The notes: a model not told the origin generated them from the sequence alone. A stretch of DNA of 64,000 nucleotides from Dehalococcoidia bacterium (GCA_014239735.1 JAAZYI010000024.1:147158-211157); one strand, 5' to 3'; counted from the first letter of the stretch, positions 51,233 through 61,198 are shown. Numbers and translations: made by a program.

Positions 51233-52264
51233 TTAAAGCTCTTTAATTGATTTTGATACAGCTCTTAGAACAACTCCAACATCGTTAGACGAAACCTCAC
51301 GATGGGTAACCATTCGAACCGTATTTCCAGATGGAGATATCATGACTCCATTGTCCAAAAGGACACTTTTAAATTTATCCATATCAGATGATTTATCCTT
51401 CAAAGAAAATCGAATAATATTTGTCTTAATATAATCAACGTCAATCTCAATTCCATTAATATCTGCTAAGCCATTTCCAATTTTTGTAGCATTTTCATGA
51501 TCTTCAGATAATCTATCTACCATATTATTTAATGCAACAATACCAGCTGCTGCAAAAACTCCGGCCTGCCTCATACCTCCTCCTATAGCCTTTCTCCATC
51601 TTTTTGCTTCTAATATTATGTCTTCTGATCCGCAAATTACACTTCCAATTGGACATGATAAGCCTTTGGAAAGGCAAAATGTTGTTGTGTCTACATGTTT
51701 AGTTAAACTGGAAACATCAGTATTTAGTGAAATTGCAGCATTAAAAAGCCTGGCCCCATCCATATGAATTTTTAACTTTTTTAAATCACATAGGCTCCTT
51801 AAGTCTTTAATATAACTTTCATTAACAGGGTAGCCTCCACATTGATTATGAGTATTCTCTATGCTTACTACAGAAGTAGTAGGTTTATGGTCATCTACAG
51901 GATTTACAGATTTTTCAATTTCATCTAAATTTATAGTCCCGTCCTCTTCATTCTTAATAACGTTTAGGCTTACCCCTCCAAAAATAGGTACACCCGCACC
52001 TTCCCATGCATAAACATGGCATTGATCACCCAAAATAATTTCCTCTCCTCTATTAGTAAGAGTGAGTAATGAAACTAAATTACCCATAGTTCCGGAAGAT
52101 ACTATCAAAGCACTCTCTTTTCCTGTAATTTCTGCAGCAAGGCTTTGAAGTTTATTAACTGTTGGGTCCTCCCCTTGGACATCATCACCTACCTCCGCAT
52201 CATACATAGCTTTTCTCATATCTTCAGTAGGCCTTGTGACTGTATCGCTTCTTAAATCAATCAA
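51233..52264 (-). CDS. ltaE: Low-specificity L-threonine aldolase
   Basis: 343 residues, PLP fold type I: IDLRSDTVTRPTEDMRKAM, YDAEVGDDVQGEDPTVN, CLSKGLSCPIGSVI (Lys for PLP) and HMDGARLFNAAI. It splits L-threonine or allo-threonine to glycine and acetaldehyde. The start is TTG at 52264 since no ATG lies upstream in the conserved N-terminus. It is the first gene of the coaE-norQ-nudix-norD run. Confidence 0.92.
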   Translation of the reverse strand: MIDLRSDTVTRPTEDMRKAMYDAEVGDDVQGEDPTVNKLQSLAAEITGKESALIVSSGTMGNLVSLLTLTNRGEEIILGDQCHVYAWEGAGVPIFGGVSLNVIKNEEDGTINLDEIEKSVNPVDDHKPTTSVVSIENTHNQCGGYPVNESYIKDLRSLCDLKKLKIHMDGARLFNAAISLNTDVSSLTKHVDTTTFCLSKGLSCPIGSVICGSEDIILEAKRWRKAIGGGMRQAGVFAAAGIVALNNMVDRLSEDHENATKIGNGLADINGIEIDVDYIKTNIIRFSLKDKSSDMDKFKSVLLDNGVMISPSGNTVRMVTHREVSSNDVGVVLRAVSKSIKEL

Positions 52265-52348
52265 AATATTTTCCCCTTAATTATTTTTGCTTAAAAATAT
52301 AAAATTACTTTTAGAAGTTTTTTTTAGTTTACCAAAATAAGCCATACG

Positions 52349-52843
52349 ATGAAAAAAATATTATTAAAATATAAAAAAATTTATATCCCTCTCATAATTA
52401 TTGTATTTTTCTTATTGGATCAAATTTCAAAAGAGATAGTTATAAGAACTCTTAAAGTCGGTTCTTCTATTCCTGATGATGGTTTTTTTAGATTTACGCA
52501 TGTCAGAAATTTCGGAAGTGCCTTCAGCATAATTCAGGATGCCAATCTATTTTTAATGATTGTTGGCATATTTGCGATTATCCTAATAATGTATTTTCTA
52601 ATTTTTGTCGCAAAAGATTCAATTATTTTAGAAATATCTATCTCTCTGCAACTCAGCGGAGCTTTTGGGAATATAATTGACAGAATAAGGCTTGGTTCAG
52701 TTACTGACTTTATAGATGTGGGTGCATGGCCTGTTTTCAATATTGCCGACTCCTGCATAAGCGTTGGGATGGCAATGCTTGCTTTTTATCTCTATATAAA
52801 CTGGAAGGAAGAAAGAAAAGCAAATGAAAAAGATAATTTATAA
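52349..52843 (+). CDS. lspA: Lipoprotein signal peptidase
   Basis: 164 residues, four membrane spans, with the catalytic aspartates in GNIIDRIRLGSVTDFIDVG and FNIADSCISVG, and the conserved RNFGSAFSI. LspA cleaves prolipoprotein signal peptides after lipidation. It would process the many lipoproteins in this window. The start is at the ATG at 52349; the end overlaps rluD by 20 bases. Confidence 0.95.
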   Translation: MKKILLKYKKIYIPLIIIVFFLLDQISKEIVIRTLKVGSSIPDDGFFRFTHVRNFGSAFSIIQDANLFLMIVGIFAIILIMYFLIFVAKDSIILEISISLQLSGAFGNIIDRIRLGSVTDFIDVGAWPVFNIADSCISVGMAMLAFYLYINWKEERKANEKDNL

Positions 52844-53714
52844 AAATGATAAAGATATCAGAATTGATTTATTTATAAGCAATAGTACTTCTTATTCTAG
52901 AAGCCAAGTTTCAAAATTAATAAGCAAAGGAATGATTAAGAAAAATGGATTTCCTGTATTAAAAGCCTCTACAAAAATTACTAATGATGACGAAATAAAA
53001 ATTACTGAATTAATATTTGATTCTGAAGTACGCCCAGCAAAATTAAATTTAGATATTAGATATGAAGACAAGGATCTTATTGTTGTATCTAAAGATGAAG
53101 GCATAATTGTTCATCCCTCAGATACTTATAAAGGAACAACTCTTGTTTCAGGGATAATAGAAAAATATCCTGAAATTGCAAATGTAGGCGAGAGCCAAAG
53201 GCCTGGCATAGTACACAGACTAGATAAAGAAACTTCAGGGTTAATGGTAATAGCAAAAACAAATAAATCATATGAGAACTTAAAGTCAAAATTTAGAAGC
53301 AGAGAGATTGAAAAGGAATACGTCGCAATTGTAAACGGACCAATCAAAAACAAAGGCATAATAGAAGCTCCTATAGGCAGGCACCCTACAAATAAAATTA
53401 AAAGAGCCTTAATTGAATCTGGAAAAAATGCTTACACTTCTTATGAAAAAATTGATGAAAATAATAATATTTCAATGCTCAAGGTAAATATTTTAACAGG
53501 CAGAACTCATCAAATTAGAGTTCATTTAAGCTCAATAGGATGTCCAATAGTTGGTGATAATCTATATTCAAATAATAAAAATAATGCATCAAGATTGTAT
53601 TTGCACTCAATTAGAATAAAATTCAATCATCCTTCGAATAACAAAGAAATAGAAATTCAAGATAATATTCCAAAAGAATTTATTGAGATAATAGAATCAA
53701 ATAATAATGAATAA
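52824..53714 (+). CDS. rluD: Pseudouridine synthase, RluD-like
   Basis: 296 residues. An S4 domain (RSQVSKLISKGMIKKNGFPV) is followed by the catalytic domain with GIVHRLDKETSGLMVIAKT (catalytic Asp) and LTGRTHQIRVHLSSIGCPIVG. It isomerises uridines of 23S rRNA. Whether it is RluD itself or a relative such as RluC cannot be settled by motif alone. It overlaps lspA and gltX, a classic lspA-rluD arrangement. Confidence 0.9.
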   Translation: MKKIIYKNDKDIRIDLFISNSTSYSRSQVSKLISKGMIKKNGFPVLKASTKITNDDEIKITELIFDSEVRPAKLNLDIRYEDKDLIVVSKDEGIIVHPSDTYKGTTLVSGIIEKYPEIANVGESQRPGIVHRLDKETSGLMVIAKTNKSYENLKSKFRSREIEKEYVAIVNGPIKNKGIIEAPIGRHPTNKIKRALIESGKNAYTSYEKIDENNNISMLKVNILTGRTHQIRVHLSSIGCPIVGDNLYSNNKNNASRLYLHSIRIKFNHPSNNKEIEIQDNIPKEFIEIIESNNNE

Positions 53715-55182
53715 TAAATCTTCAGAAGAAATAAGGGTTAGGTTTGCCCCAAGCCCTACCGGAGATCCTCATCTAGGTGCAATGAGGACAGCCCTATTTA
53801 ATTGGGCATTTGCCAAAAAAAATGGTGGGAAATTTATACTAAGAATTGAAGATACTGATAAAAAAAGGCAAGTAGAAGGGTCTGTAGAAAATATAATAGA
53901 AGGTTTAAATTGGTTAGGGCTAAATTATGACGAAGGCCCAGAAATCGGTGGTGATTACGGGCCATATATACAATCTCAAAGAAAGAAATTATATATAAAT
54001 GCTGTTAATAACCTTCTTGATGATGGAAATGCATATATGTGCGACCTGTCAACAAATGAGCTAGAGAAAATGAAAGAAGAACAAAAACTGCAAGGCAAAC
54101 CACCTGGTTACAACGGGTACTCTAGAAATCGACCTAGAAAAGAACTAGAAAAATCAAAAAAGAATGGGCTTCCTATAGTAGTGCGACTTAAAGTGCCTCT
54201 TTCAGGAAACATTGAATTCGCAGATCTTAGAAGAGGGCCTATGAAATTTGATCTGTCTAAAATAGATGATTTTGTTATTTTAAAAGCTGACGAGATGCCT
54301 ACTTACCATTTAGCAAGCGTAGTTGATGATTCAAGTATGAATATCAGTCATGTTCTAAGAGGAGAAGAATGGATTTCGAGCACTCCTAAACACCTACTGT
54401 TATATAAATTTCTTGGATTAGAACCGCCATCATTTGTCCATCTGCCTCTTATTTTTGGAAAAGATAAAGCTAAGCTGAGCAAAAGACATGGAGCCAATTC
54501 TATAATTGAATATAAGGAAAGCGGCCTATTACCAGAAGCTTTAGTAAATTATATATCTCTTTTAGGATGGTCCCCAAGAAATAATAAAGAGGTATTAAAA
54601 TATAGAGATATAATTGAACTTTTTGATTTCAAAGGATTAAGTGTAAGTCCTTCAATATTTGATCCTGAAAAACTTAACTGGCTTAACGGAGTTCATATCA
54701 GGTCTTTAGATGACAAAACTCTAATACAAATAACTAGCGAAAAATTATCTGAAGAATTAAAAGATAGCACAGATTTAGTTGATAAAAACAAACTGTCGGA
54801 AATTATTCCTTTAATTAAAGAAAGGGTAAAATCTATTGACGAAATTTACCCATCAATTAAATTTTTCTTTGTCTATATAAAGCCTGAAGATAGCATCATC
54901 AAATGTGGACCTTTAAATAAAAATGAGATTAAAAATAATTTAAAAGAACTTGTAGATAATTTCAGCACACTACTAGAAAAAAATAAAACAAATCATAAAG
55001 ATATAGAAATATTACTAAGAAGCAATTGTGAAAAGTTAGATTTAAAGCTTAGAGATTATCTTGGATTAGTTAGAAATTGCATTACTGGCTCTGAAATTTC
55101 CCCTCCTTTATTTGAATCAATTGAAATACTTGGATTAGAAGAATCCATTTCAAGAATTCAAGATTGTATAAATATTCTTTAA
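53707..55182 (+). CDS. gltX: Glutamyl-tRNA synthetase
   Basis: 491 residues with RFAPSPTGDPHLGAMRTALFN (HIGH-like motif), LRIEDTD, FGKDKAKLSKRHGA (KMSKS-like) and the class Ib C-terminal helical domain. It charges tRNA-Glu (and perhaps tRNA-Gln). It overlaps the rluD gene by 8 bases and is followed by the rpsU promoter. Confidence 0.95.
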   Translation: MNNKSSEEIRVRFAPSPTGDPHLGAMRTALFNWAFAKKNGGKFILRIEDTDKKRQVEGSVENIIEGLNWLGLNYDEGPEIGGDYGPYIQSQRKKLYINAVNNLLDDGNAYMCDLSTNELEKMKEEQKLQGKPPGYNGYSRNRPRKELEKSKKNGLPIVVRLKVPLSGNIEFADLRRGPMKFDLSKIDDFVILKADEMPTYHLASVVDDSSMNISHVLRGEEWISSTPKHLLLYKFLGLEPPSFVHLPLIFGKDKAKLSKRHGANSIIEYKESGLLPEALVNYISLLGWSPRNNKEVLKYRDIIELFDFKGLSVSPSIFDPEKLNWLNGVHIRSLDDKTLIQITSEKLSEELKDSTDLVDKNKLSEIIPLIKERVKSIDEIYPSIKFFFVYIKPEDSIIKCGPLNKNEIKNNLKELVDNFSTLLEKNKTNHKDIEILLRSNCEKLDLKLRDYLGLVRNCITGSEISPPLFESIEILGLEESISRIQDCINIL

Positions 55183-55189
55183 TATATTG

Positions 55190-55218
55190 TTGAACCTTAG
55201 GTAAACACCATGTATACT
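55190..55218 (+). promoter_or_regulatory. Housekeeping-type promoter of rpsU
   Basis: TTGAAC (55190-55195) and TATACT (55213-55218) are 17 bases apart, near-consensus for the main sigma factor, and lie 26 bases before the rpsU start. It begins directly after the gltX stop. Confidence 0.7.
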
Positions 55219-55244
55219 TTCACATTGATTTAGCTAGGAGAAAA

Positions 55245-55424
55245 ATGACAGAAGTAAAACAAAGAGATGGCGAAGCTTTTGATAGCATGCTTAGACGCTT
55301 TAATAGAAGAGTGCAGCAAAATGGCATTCTTTCTGAGACCAGAAAAAGGCAGGCTTTTGAGCCACCAAGTGCTTTAAAAAAGAAAAAAATGGCCAATAAA
55401 AAAAGAAAAAGTAAAGAGACTTAA
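55245..55424 (+). CDS. rpsU: Ribosomal protein bS21
   Basis: 59 residues: an acidic start (TEVKQRDGEAFDSMLRRFNR), then RRVQQNGILSETRKRQAFE, then a Lys/Arg-rich tail. This is the bS21 layout of a basic small-subunit protein near the anti-Shine-Dalgarno. An AGGAG lies 4 bases before the ATG. The gene has its own promoter between gltX and purQ. Confidence 0.9.
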   Translation: MTEVKQRDGEAFDSMLRRFNRRVQQNGILSETRKRQAFEPPSALKKKKMANKKRKSKET

Positions 55425-55510
55425 TTTTTTCCCTTTCCCTTTCCCTGAAATTATCCTTAATATTCTAAAATAAACTTATCATTTACTCCTTTCAGATATA
55501 ACATTCTTAT

Positions 55511-56194
55511 ATGAATGTTGGAATAATAGTTTTTCCTGGTACCTGGAGCGACAGGGACTGTGAATTTGCCTTATCTTCTTTTAAAAACGTTAAATCTTTT
55601 TTTATTTGGCACAAAGATTCAATACCGAAGAACATAGATGCAATTGTTCTGCCTGGAGGTTTTTCGCATGGAGACCATTTAAGAGCAGGGGCAATTGCTC
55701 AATTCTCTCCAGTAATGAAAGATGTATCAAAATTTAATCAGGAAGGCAGGCCAATAATTGGCATATGCAATGGATTTCAAATTTTGTGTGAATCAGGAAT
55801 TTTACCTGGCGCATTGATTAGGAATAAGAATTTAAAATTTAATTGTAGCTTTGTTAACCTTAAATCTAGTAGATCTAGAAAATTTACTTCTCTCATACCT
55901 GAAAATAAAATCTTAAAAATTCCTATTTCTCATGGAGAAGGTAATTACCAGGCAGATAATAATACCTTAAATACGCTTTTAGAAAATAACCAAATTGCTT
56001 TTCAATACTGCACTGAATCAGGACTGATCAATAATCATTCAAACCCTAATGGGTCCTTAAACAATATAGCCGGGATTGTTAATAAAAATGGAAATGTCTT
56101 AGGTATGATGCCTCATCCAGAAAGATCATGCTCTTTAGATTTGGGTAGCGAAGATGGGAATTTAATATTTAAATCAATGATTAAATCCTTTTAA
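55511..56194 (+). CDS. purQ: Phosphoribosylformylglycinamidine synthase, glutaminase subunit
   Basis: 227 residues of the class I glutamine amidotransferase type: FPGTWSDRDCEFAL, LPGGFSHGDHLRAGAIA, GICNGFQILCESGILPGALI with the nucleophile Cys, and MMPHPERSCSL with the catalytic His. It supplies ammonia to PurL. A TATAAC lies 8 bases before the ATG without a ribosome site, suggesting leaderless translation. purL follows after 3 bases. Confidence 0.95.
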   Translation: MNVGIIVFPGTWSDRDCEFALSSFKNVKSFFIWHKDSIPKNIDAIVLPGGFSHGDHLRAGAIAQFSPVMKDVSKFNQEGRPIIGICNGFQILCESGILPGALIRNKNLKFNCSFVNLKSSRSRKFTSLIPENKILKIPISHGEGNYQADNNTLNTLLENNQIAFQYCTESGLINNHSNPNGSLNNIAGIVNKNGNVLGMMPHPERSCSLDLGSEDGNLIFKSMIKSF

Positions 56195-56197
56195 ATT

Positions 56198-58387
56198 ATG
56201 ATAGATAAAAAATTATTAAAAGAAATAGCTCTTTCAGAGCCTGAGTATTTGAAAATATGCGAACTATTAAATCGGGAGCCTTCTCCATTAGAGCTAGGTC
56301 TTTTTGGTGCTTTATGGAGTGAACACTGCGGATATAAACACACAAAACTCTTACTAAAAGAGTTACCTAATGAAAGTGATAAAGTTCTATCCGAGATGGG
56401 CAAAGAAAATGCAGGTGTACTTGATATGGGAGATGGATTGAAGATAGTAATGAAGGTGGAGTCTCATAATCATCCATCAGCTATTGAACCAAAGGAAGGT
56501 GCTGCTACAGGTGTAGGCGGAATTGTCAGGGACATATTTGCAATGGGTGCTTATCCTATCGCTATATTGAATTCTCTTAGATTTGGTCCTCAAGATATTC
56601 CAAGGAACAAATATCTCCTAAACGGGGTTATAGAGGGAATATCGACATACGGAAACTGTTTAGGCATACCTGATGTGGGTGGAGAGATAGAATTTGAAGA
56701 ATGCTACACAACTAACCCTTTAGTCAACGCAATGTGTGTTGGAATTATAGATAGCAAATCCCCTGTACTAAATGCTAAAGCGGATAAAGAAGGTGACTTA
56801 GCAATATTAGTAGGGGCAGATACTGGCAGAGATGGAATTCATGGTGCATCCGGACTAGCTTCGCAATCATTAGAAGAAGGCTCAGACTCTCGATCAGCAG
56901 TTCAAGTAGGAAACCCTTTCCTAGAAAAAGTTCTGCTAGAATCTTGCCTCATATCAGGAAAAATGAAAGGGATAGTTGGGATGCAAGATCTTGGGGCTGC
57001 AGGCCTTACTAGTTCAGCAATAGAAGTTGCTGAAAAAAGCAATCTCGGTATTGACCTAAATCTAGACAAAGTTCACACAAAAGAAGAAGGAATGACTCCA
57101 TATGAAATAATGCTCTCTGAATCACAAGAAAGAATGTTGGTCATAATCGATCAAAAAAGCGAAAATACATTTTTAAAATTTTTTAAAGATCGTGATCTTA
57201 AAGCCAACACTATTGGAAAATTTAATAAATCAGGAAATGTAAAAATAATGCATATGGGCAACGAAATACTTAATACTCCTGTAAAAATTCTCACTGACGC
57301 TCCGGCATATGTTTTGTCAGATAAAAAGCCAGAATGGATCAATAATATTCAAAAATATATCCCGTCTAGCAATAAAATTAATGATATGGGTAAAATTTTA
57401 GAAATGATTCTAAAGTCACCCAATATATCATCAAAAAAAGAAATATATAGCCAATTTGATCATCAAGTTCAATTAAATACTATTGTCCTGCCTGGAGAGG
57501 CAGATGCTGCAGTTTTAAGCCTAAAAAAAGGCAAACAGGCAATTTCAATCAGCATAGATTGTGACTCCAAAAAATGCTATTTAGACCCTGAGGTAGGAGC
57601 ATCTATGGCTGTTGCAGAAGCATGCAGAAATGTAATATGTACTGGAGCAACACCTATTGGATTAACAGATGGACTCAATCTAGGAAATCCAGAAAAAACC
57701 GACGTTCAATATCAAATAACTAAAACAATAGAAGGGCTAAAGAAAGCTTGTTTAGAATTTGGAATTCCTATAATTAGCGGAAACGTAAGCCTATACAATG
57801 AATCAAATGAAAAGCCAATCTTCCCTACGCCAATAATAGGTGCAATTGGACATATTAACGATTATTCAAAAGCCGTTACTGCATCTTTTAAAAATATTGG
57901 AGATAAAATTATTATTATTGGAGAAAAAATTATTAAAGATGATGATAATTTGCTATCCGGATCAGAATATCAAAAAATTATTGAGGGGAAGCTTTCTGGC
58001 TCACCTCATATTGATTTAAAAAAAGAATTATACTTACAAAATTCATTGTTAGAAATAATCGATAATAGGCTAATTAATTCTGCTCATGATATTTCTACTG
58101 GAGGACTTTCTTTAGCAATTGCTGAAAGTTGTATATTAGGTGGAGTTGGCTCTGATATATTACTAGATGCAACTAATAAAAAGTCTGTTTATTTTGGAGA
58201 AAATAGATCTGCAGTAATTGTGAGTTGCAGTCCAAAAAATACAAAAAAGGTATCTGAAATTGCAAATAAGCATAATATTGATTCAAAAGAGATTGGAGTT
58301 GTTACTGGAAACAACCTAATTATTAATCAAGATATTAATATAAAAGTTGAGAGATTAAAGTCAATTTTTTATAATCAGTCAGGTTAA
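56198..58387 (+). CDS. purL: Phosphoribosylformylglycinamidine synthase, small-type PurL
   Basis: 729 residues, the short PurL form: EHCGYKHTKLLL, KVESHNHPSAIEPKEGAATGVGG, GMQDLGAAGLTSSA, DPEVGASMAVAEACRN and ISGNVSLYNE, with the ATP and FGAR binding residues. It makes FGAM from FGAR with ammonia from PurQ. This short form normally needs the PurS subunit, which is not visible beside it. fmdB follows after 18 bases. Confidence 0.95.
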   Translation: MIDKKLLKEIALSEPEYLKICELLNREPSPLELGLFGALWSEHCGYKHTKLLLKELPNESDKVLSEMGKENAGVLDMGDGLKIVMKVESHNHPSAIEPKEGAATGVGGIVRDIFAMGAYPIAILNSLRFGPQDIPRNKYLLNGVIEGISTYGNCLGIPDVGGEIEFEECYTTNPLVNAMCVGIIDSKSPVLNAKADKEGDLAILVGADTGRDGIHGASGLASQSLEEGSDSRSAVQVGNPFLEKVLLESCLISGKMKGIVGMQDLGAAGLTSSAIEVAEKSNLGIDLNLDKVHTKEEGMTPYEIMLSESQERMLVIIDQKSENTFLKFFKDRDLKANTIGKFNKSGNVKIMHMGNEILNTPVKILTDAPAYVLSDKKPEWINNIQKYIPSSNKINDMGKILEMILKSPNISSKKEIYSQFDHQVQLNTIVLPGEADAAVLSLKKGKQAISISIDCDSKKCYLDPEVGASMAVAEACRNVICTGATPIGLTDGLNLGNPEKTDVQYQITKTIEGLKKACLEFGIPIISGNVSLYNESNEKPIFPTPIIGAIGHINDYSKAVTASFKNIGDKIIIIGEKIIKDDDNLLSGSEYQKIIEGKLSGSPHIDLKKELYLQNSLLEIIDNRLINSAHDISTGGLSLAIAESCILGGVGSDILLDATNKKSVYFGENRSAVIVSCSPKNTKKVSEIANKHNIDSKEIGVVTGNNLIINQDINIKVERLKSIFYNQSG

Positions 58388-58405
58388 ATTTATTATTCAA
58401 GTAAT

Positions 58406-58693
58406 ATGCCAATATACGAATACAAGTGTTTAAATAAAAATTGTGATACTGAAATATTTGAAATAATTCAAAATTTCAGTGATATACCTATTGCTAAATG
58501 CCAAGACTGTAATAAGAATGGCGAAAGGATAATTAGTGCATTTTCTGTACATTTCAAAGGCTCAGGATGGTATTCAACCTCAAATAGGACATCTAGTGCC
58601 CAATCTAAATCAAAGCCTTCTAAAGATACTACTAAGCAAGATAAAAAAAATACTAAAAAAAATAAATCTACTAAATCAAAAAAGACTGATTAA
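58406..58693 (+). CDS. FmdB-family zinc ribbon protein
   Basis: 95 residues. The start MPIYEYKCLNKNCD with FEIIQNFSD and AKCQDCNKN forms a CxxxxC and CxxC zinc ribbon of the FmdB family, and SVHFKGSGWYSTSNR is the conserved tail of the domain. A Lys/Thr/Ser-rich end follows. FmdB-like proteins are small regulators of uncertain role. Its stop overlaps the dtd start (TAATG). Confidence 0.85.
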   Translation: MPIYEYKCLNKNCDTEIFEIIQNFSDIPIAKCQDCNKNGERIISAFSVHFKGSGWYSTSNRTSSAQSKSKPSKDTTKQDKKNTKKNKSTKSKKTD

Positions 58694-59160
58694 TGATAGC
58701 GCTAATTCAGAGAGTCAAGTCAGCCTCTGTATCTATTAACTCCAAAGTTTACTCAAAAATTGATAAAGGAGTTTTGGTTTTATTAGGAATAATTAAATCC
58801 GATAAAAATGAAGATTCTGAATATATCATAAGAAAATTAATAAATTTACGCCTATTTCCTAGTGACTCTTCAAATTTAGATATGTCTGTACAAAATGAAA
58901 ATGCATCAATTTTGGTTATCAGTAATTTCACTTTGTCTAGTATTACCAGATCCGGCAATAGACCTGATTTTAGTAATGCAATGAGCTCAGAAAAAGCTAA
59001 AATTATTTATGAAAAATTCTTAGTAAAATTAGAACAAGAGCACCCTCTAATAAAGACAGGGGTTTTTGGAGAAGAAATGGAGGTAGAATTAAACAATTGG
59101 GGTCCTTTAACTTTAAGTATTGATTCAAAAGATAGAAAGGCTCCTAGAAGTAGCTTTTAG
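58693..59160 (+). CDS. dtd: D-aminoacyl-tRNA deacylase
   Basis: 155 residues: ALIQRVKSASVSINSKVY, ISNFTLSSITRSGNRPDFSNA (the family has SQFTL and RP), and NNWGPLTLSIDS near the end, the second conserved block. Dtd removes D-amino acids from mischarged tRNA. Trp before GPLT is unusual but the layout is clear. It is coupled to fmdB and converges on nadC, sharing 4 bases. Confidence 0.9.
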   Translation: MIALIQRVKSASVSINSKVYSKIDKGVLVLLGIIKSDKNEDSEYIIRKLINLRLFPSDSSNLDMSVQNENASILVISNFTLSSITRSGNRPDFSNAMSSEKAKIIYEKFLVKLEQEHPLIKTGVFGEEMEVELNNWGPLTLSIDSKDRKAPRSSF

Positions 59161-59993
59161 GCTACTTCTAAACTAATGTCTAGTGCCTTTGCAGAATGTG
59201 TAACCGAACCTAAGGATATGATATCTGGCAAGCATAGAGCATAATTTCTTATTGTCTTTTTATTTATTCCGCCTGATATTTCAATGGTTATATCTTTATT
59301 TTTTAACCTTATTTTTTTTACTGCTTCAGAAGCTTTCTTTATCTCCCAATTATCCAACATTATTCTCTCTATAGGTAAAAAAAGTGCTTCATTTAATTGA
59401 GATTCATTTTCTACTTCTACCTCTATTTTAAGTTCGGGATATTCATGTTTTGACTTCTTAACTATTTCATCTAAATTACCTGAATTCAAATGATTATCTT
59501 TTAACATGATCATCTGGCCTAAATCAATTCTATGATTAGCGCCTCCACCTGCCAGAACAGAGTATTTATCCAAAATTCTCCAACCCGGAATTGTTTTTCT
59601 CGTATCAACTATATCTACATTAAGATCACTAATTAATTTTTTGTACTCATAAACTGAAGTTGCAACCCCACTCATCCTCTGAATGAAATTTAAAGCTGTT
59701 CTCTCCGCAGAAAGGATTGATTTGGCAGGGCCATCTATTTTCGCAAATACTCTTGACTCTGAATATCTATCATCAATCAGAGAATTGAAATTTATTTTAG
59801 GGTCGATTTTTTTGAATACAAATTCTGCTACATCTATTCCAGATAGAACCCCTGATTGCTTAAGTATTAATTCAAAATCTAAAACCAAAGATTCATCTAT
59901 TGAAACTTCGGTGCTTGGATCTCCGTTAGAAAGATCTTCGCTAATTGCAATATCAACCAATTTTTCAATGGATTCAAAATTTGTAAATCTCAT
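59157..59993 (-). CDS. nadC: Nicotinate-nucleotide pyrophosphorylase (quinolinate phosphoribosyltransferase)
   Basis: 278 residues: NLEDLSNGDPSTE-like opening (SEDLSNGDPSTEVS), ERTALNFIQRMSGVAT, VDTRKTIPGWRILDKYSV, GGANHRIDLGQMIMLKDNHL and ISGGINKKTIRNYA. It joins quinolinate and PRPP to give NaMN and CO2. It starts 2 bases after nadA, so both are one operon. Confidence 0.95.
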   Translation of the reverse strand: MRFTNFESIEKLVDIAISEDLSNGDPSTEVSIDESLVLDFELILKQSGVLSGIDVAEFVFKKIDPKINFNSLIDDRYSESRVFAKIDGPAKSILSAERTALNFIQRMSGVATSVYEYKKLISDLNVDIVDTRKTIPGWRILDKYSVLAGGGANHRIDLGQMIMLKDNHLNSGNLDEIVKKSKHEYPELKIEVEVENESQLNEALFLPIERIMLDNWEIKKASEAVKKIRLKNKDITIEISGGINKKTIRNYALCLPDIISLGSVTHSAKALDISLEVA

Positions 59994-59995
59994 TA

Positions 59996-61198
59996 TTAGA
60001 GCTCTAGCATCCTGTCTAAGGCTATCTTTGAATTCACTTTAGTTTCAAAATCTACTTCGACTTGATTTATTACTAAGCCAGCCGCAATTCCATCTAAAAC
60101 CCAAAGCAGGTAAGCTGGATGAATTCTATACATTGTTGCACAAGGACATACAATTGGATCTAAGCAAAAAATCTCTTTATCTGGATTCTCCAATGATAGT
60201 CTTTTTACTAAATTAATCTCAGTGCCAATTCCCCAAACAGATCCTGGGCTTGAGTTGCTTACAACATCAATAATATATTCTGTAGAGCCAGTATAATCGG
60301 AGCTCTTTACGACCTCATTAGTGCATTCAGGGTGAACTATGACTTTTGCGTGCTTCTCATTTTTCGCTATCTCTACTTGGTCTACAGTAAATCTAGTATG
60401 AACAGAGCAATGACCTTGCCATACTAAAACTTTTGCTCTTTTTATTTCTTCATTTGAAAGGCCTCCATTTAATTTAAAAGGATTCCATACTTTAATTTCT
60501 TCTAAATTAACACCAAGAGAGAGCGCAGTGTTTCTGCCTAAATGCTGATCAGGAAAGAAAAATATTTTTTTACCTTTTTCTAGGTACTTGGCAAACGCCT
60601 TCTCTGCATTACTTGATGTGCAAACTAAACCTCCGTTCTCTCCGCATAATGATTTGATTGCAGCAGTAGAGTTCATATAAGTAATTGGCACATAATTGCC
60701 TGAAAAAGATGAGACAAAATTCCATGCGTCTTGCACATCTTCTGATGGCGCCATATCCGCCATAGAACATCCAGCTGCCATGTTTGGTAGAATCACTTTT
60801 TGATTTGCAGAAGTTAATATATCGGCTGTTTCTGCCATAAAATGAACTCCACAGAAAACTATAAATTCAGCATTTTTTTCCTTAGAAGCTTCTAGTGCCA
60901 ATTTAAAGGAGTCTCCAGTTGTGTCTGCAAACTTTATTACTTCTTCTCTTTGATAGTGATGACCTAAAATATATAGTTTTGATCCTATAATTGATTTCAT
61001 TCTTTTTACTTCTGAATCAATTTCTGCCGGACTCATTTTTAAATATCTATTGGGTACTTTTTGCCACTTAACGCCTGACCTGAATTCTTCTTCAAGAGTT
61101 TTGCTTCTTAAATTATCGTCCAGTTGGCAAAAAGAGGCTTGCTCCAGCTCAGTAACTGGTATAGATAATTTTCTTGGTTGGTAAGATTTAATGTTCAA
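59996..61198 (-). CDS. nadA: Quinolinate synthase
   Basis: 400 residues, the long NadA form. Conserved parts are LGHHYQREEVIKFAD, AAGCSMADMAPSEDVQDAW, VCTSSNAEKAF, FPDQHLGRNTA and HPECTNEVV, with a late Cys in CLDPIVCPCATMYRI; three Cys hold a [4Fe-4S] cluster. It condenses iminoaspartate and dihydroxyacetone phosphate. The start is TTG at 61198, overlapping the miaB end; no ATG lies before residue 56. The gene forms an operon with nadC. Confidence 0.92.
   Translation of the reverse strand: MNIKSYQPRKLSIPVTELEQASFCQLDDNLRSKTLEEEFRSGVKWQKVPNRYLKMSPAEIDSEVKRMKSIIGSKLYILGHHYQREEVIKFADTTGDSFKLALEASKEKNAEFIVFCGVHFMAETADILTSANQKVILPNMAAGCSMADMAPSEDVQDAWNFVSSFSGNYVPITYMNSTAAIKSLCGENGGLVCTSSNAEKAFAKYLEKGKKIFFFPDQHLGRNTALSLGVNLEEIKVWNPFKLNGGLSNEEIKRAKVLVWQGHCSVHTRFTVDQVEIAKNEKHAKVIVHPECTNEVVKSSDYTGSTEYIIDVVSNSSPGSVWGIGTEINLVKRLSLENPDKEIFCLDPIVCPCATMYRIHPAYLLWVLDGIAAGLVINQVEVDFETKVNSKIALDRMLEL

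Noticed and set aside
55425..55447. Run of T followed by three CCCTTT units after rpsU
   Set aside because: No hairpin can form with it, so I do not call it a terminator; it is a simple pyrimidine repeat.
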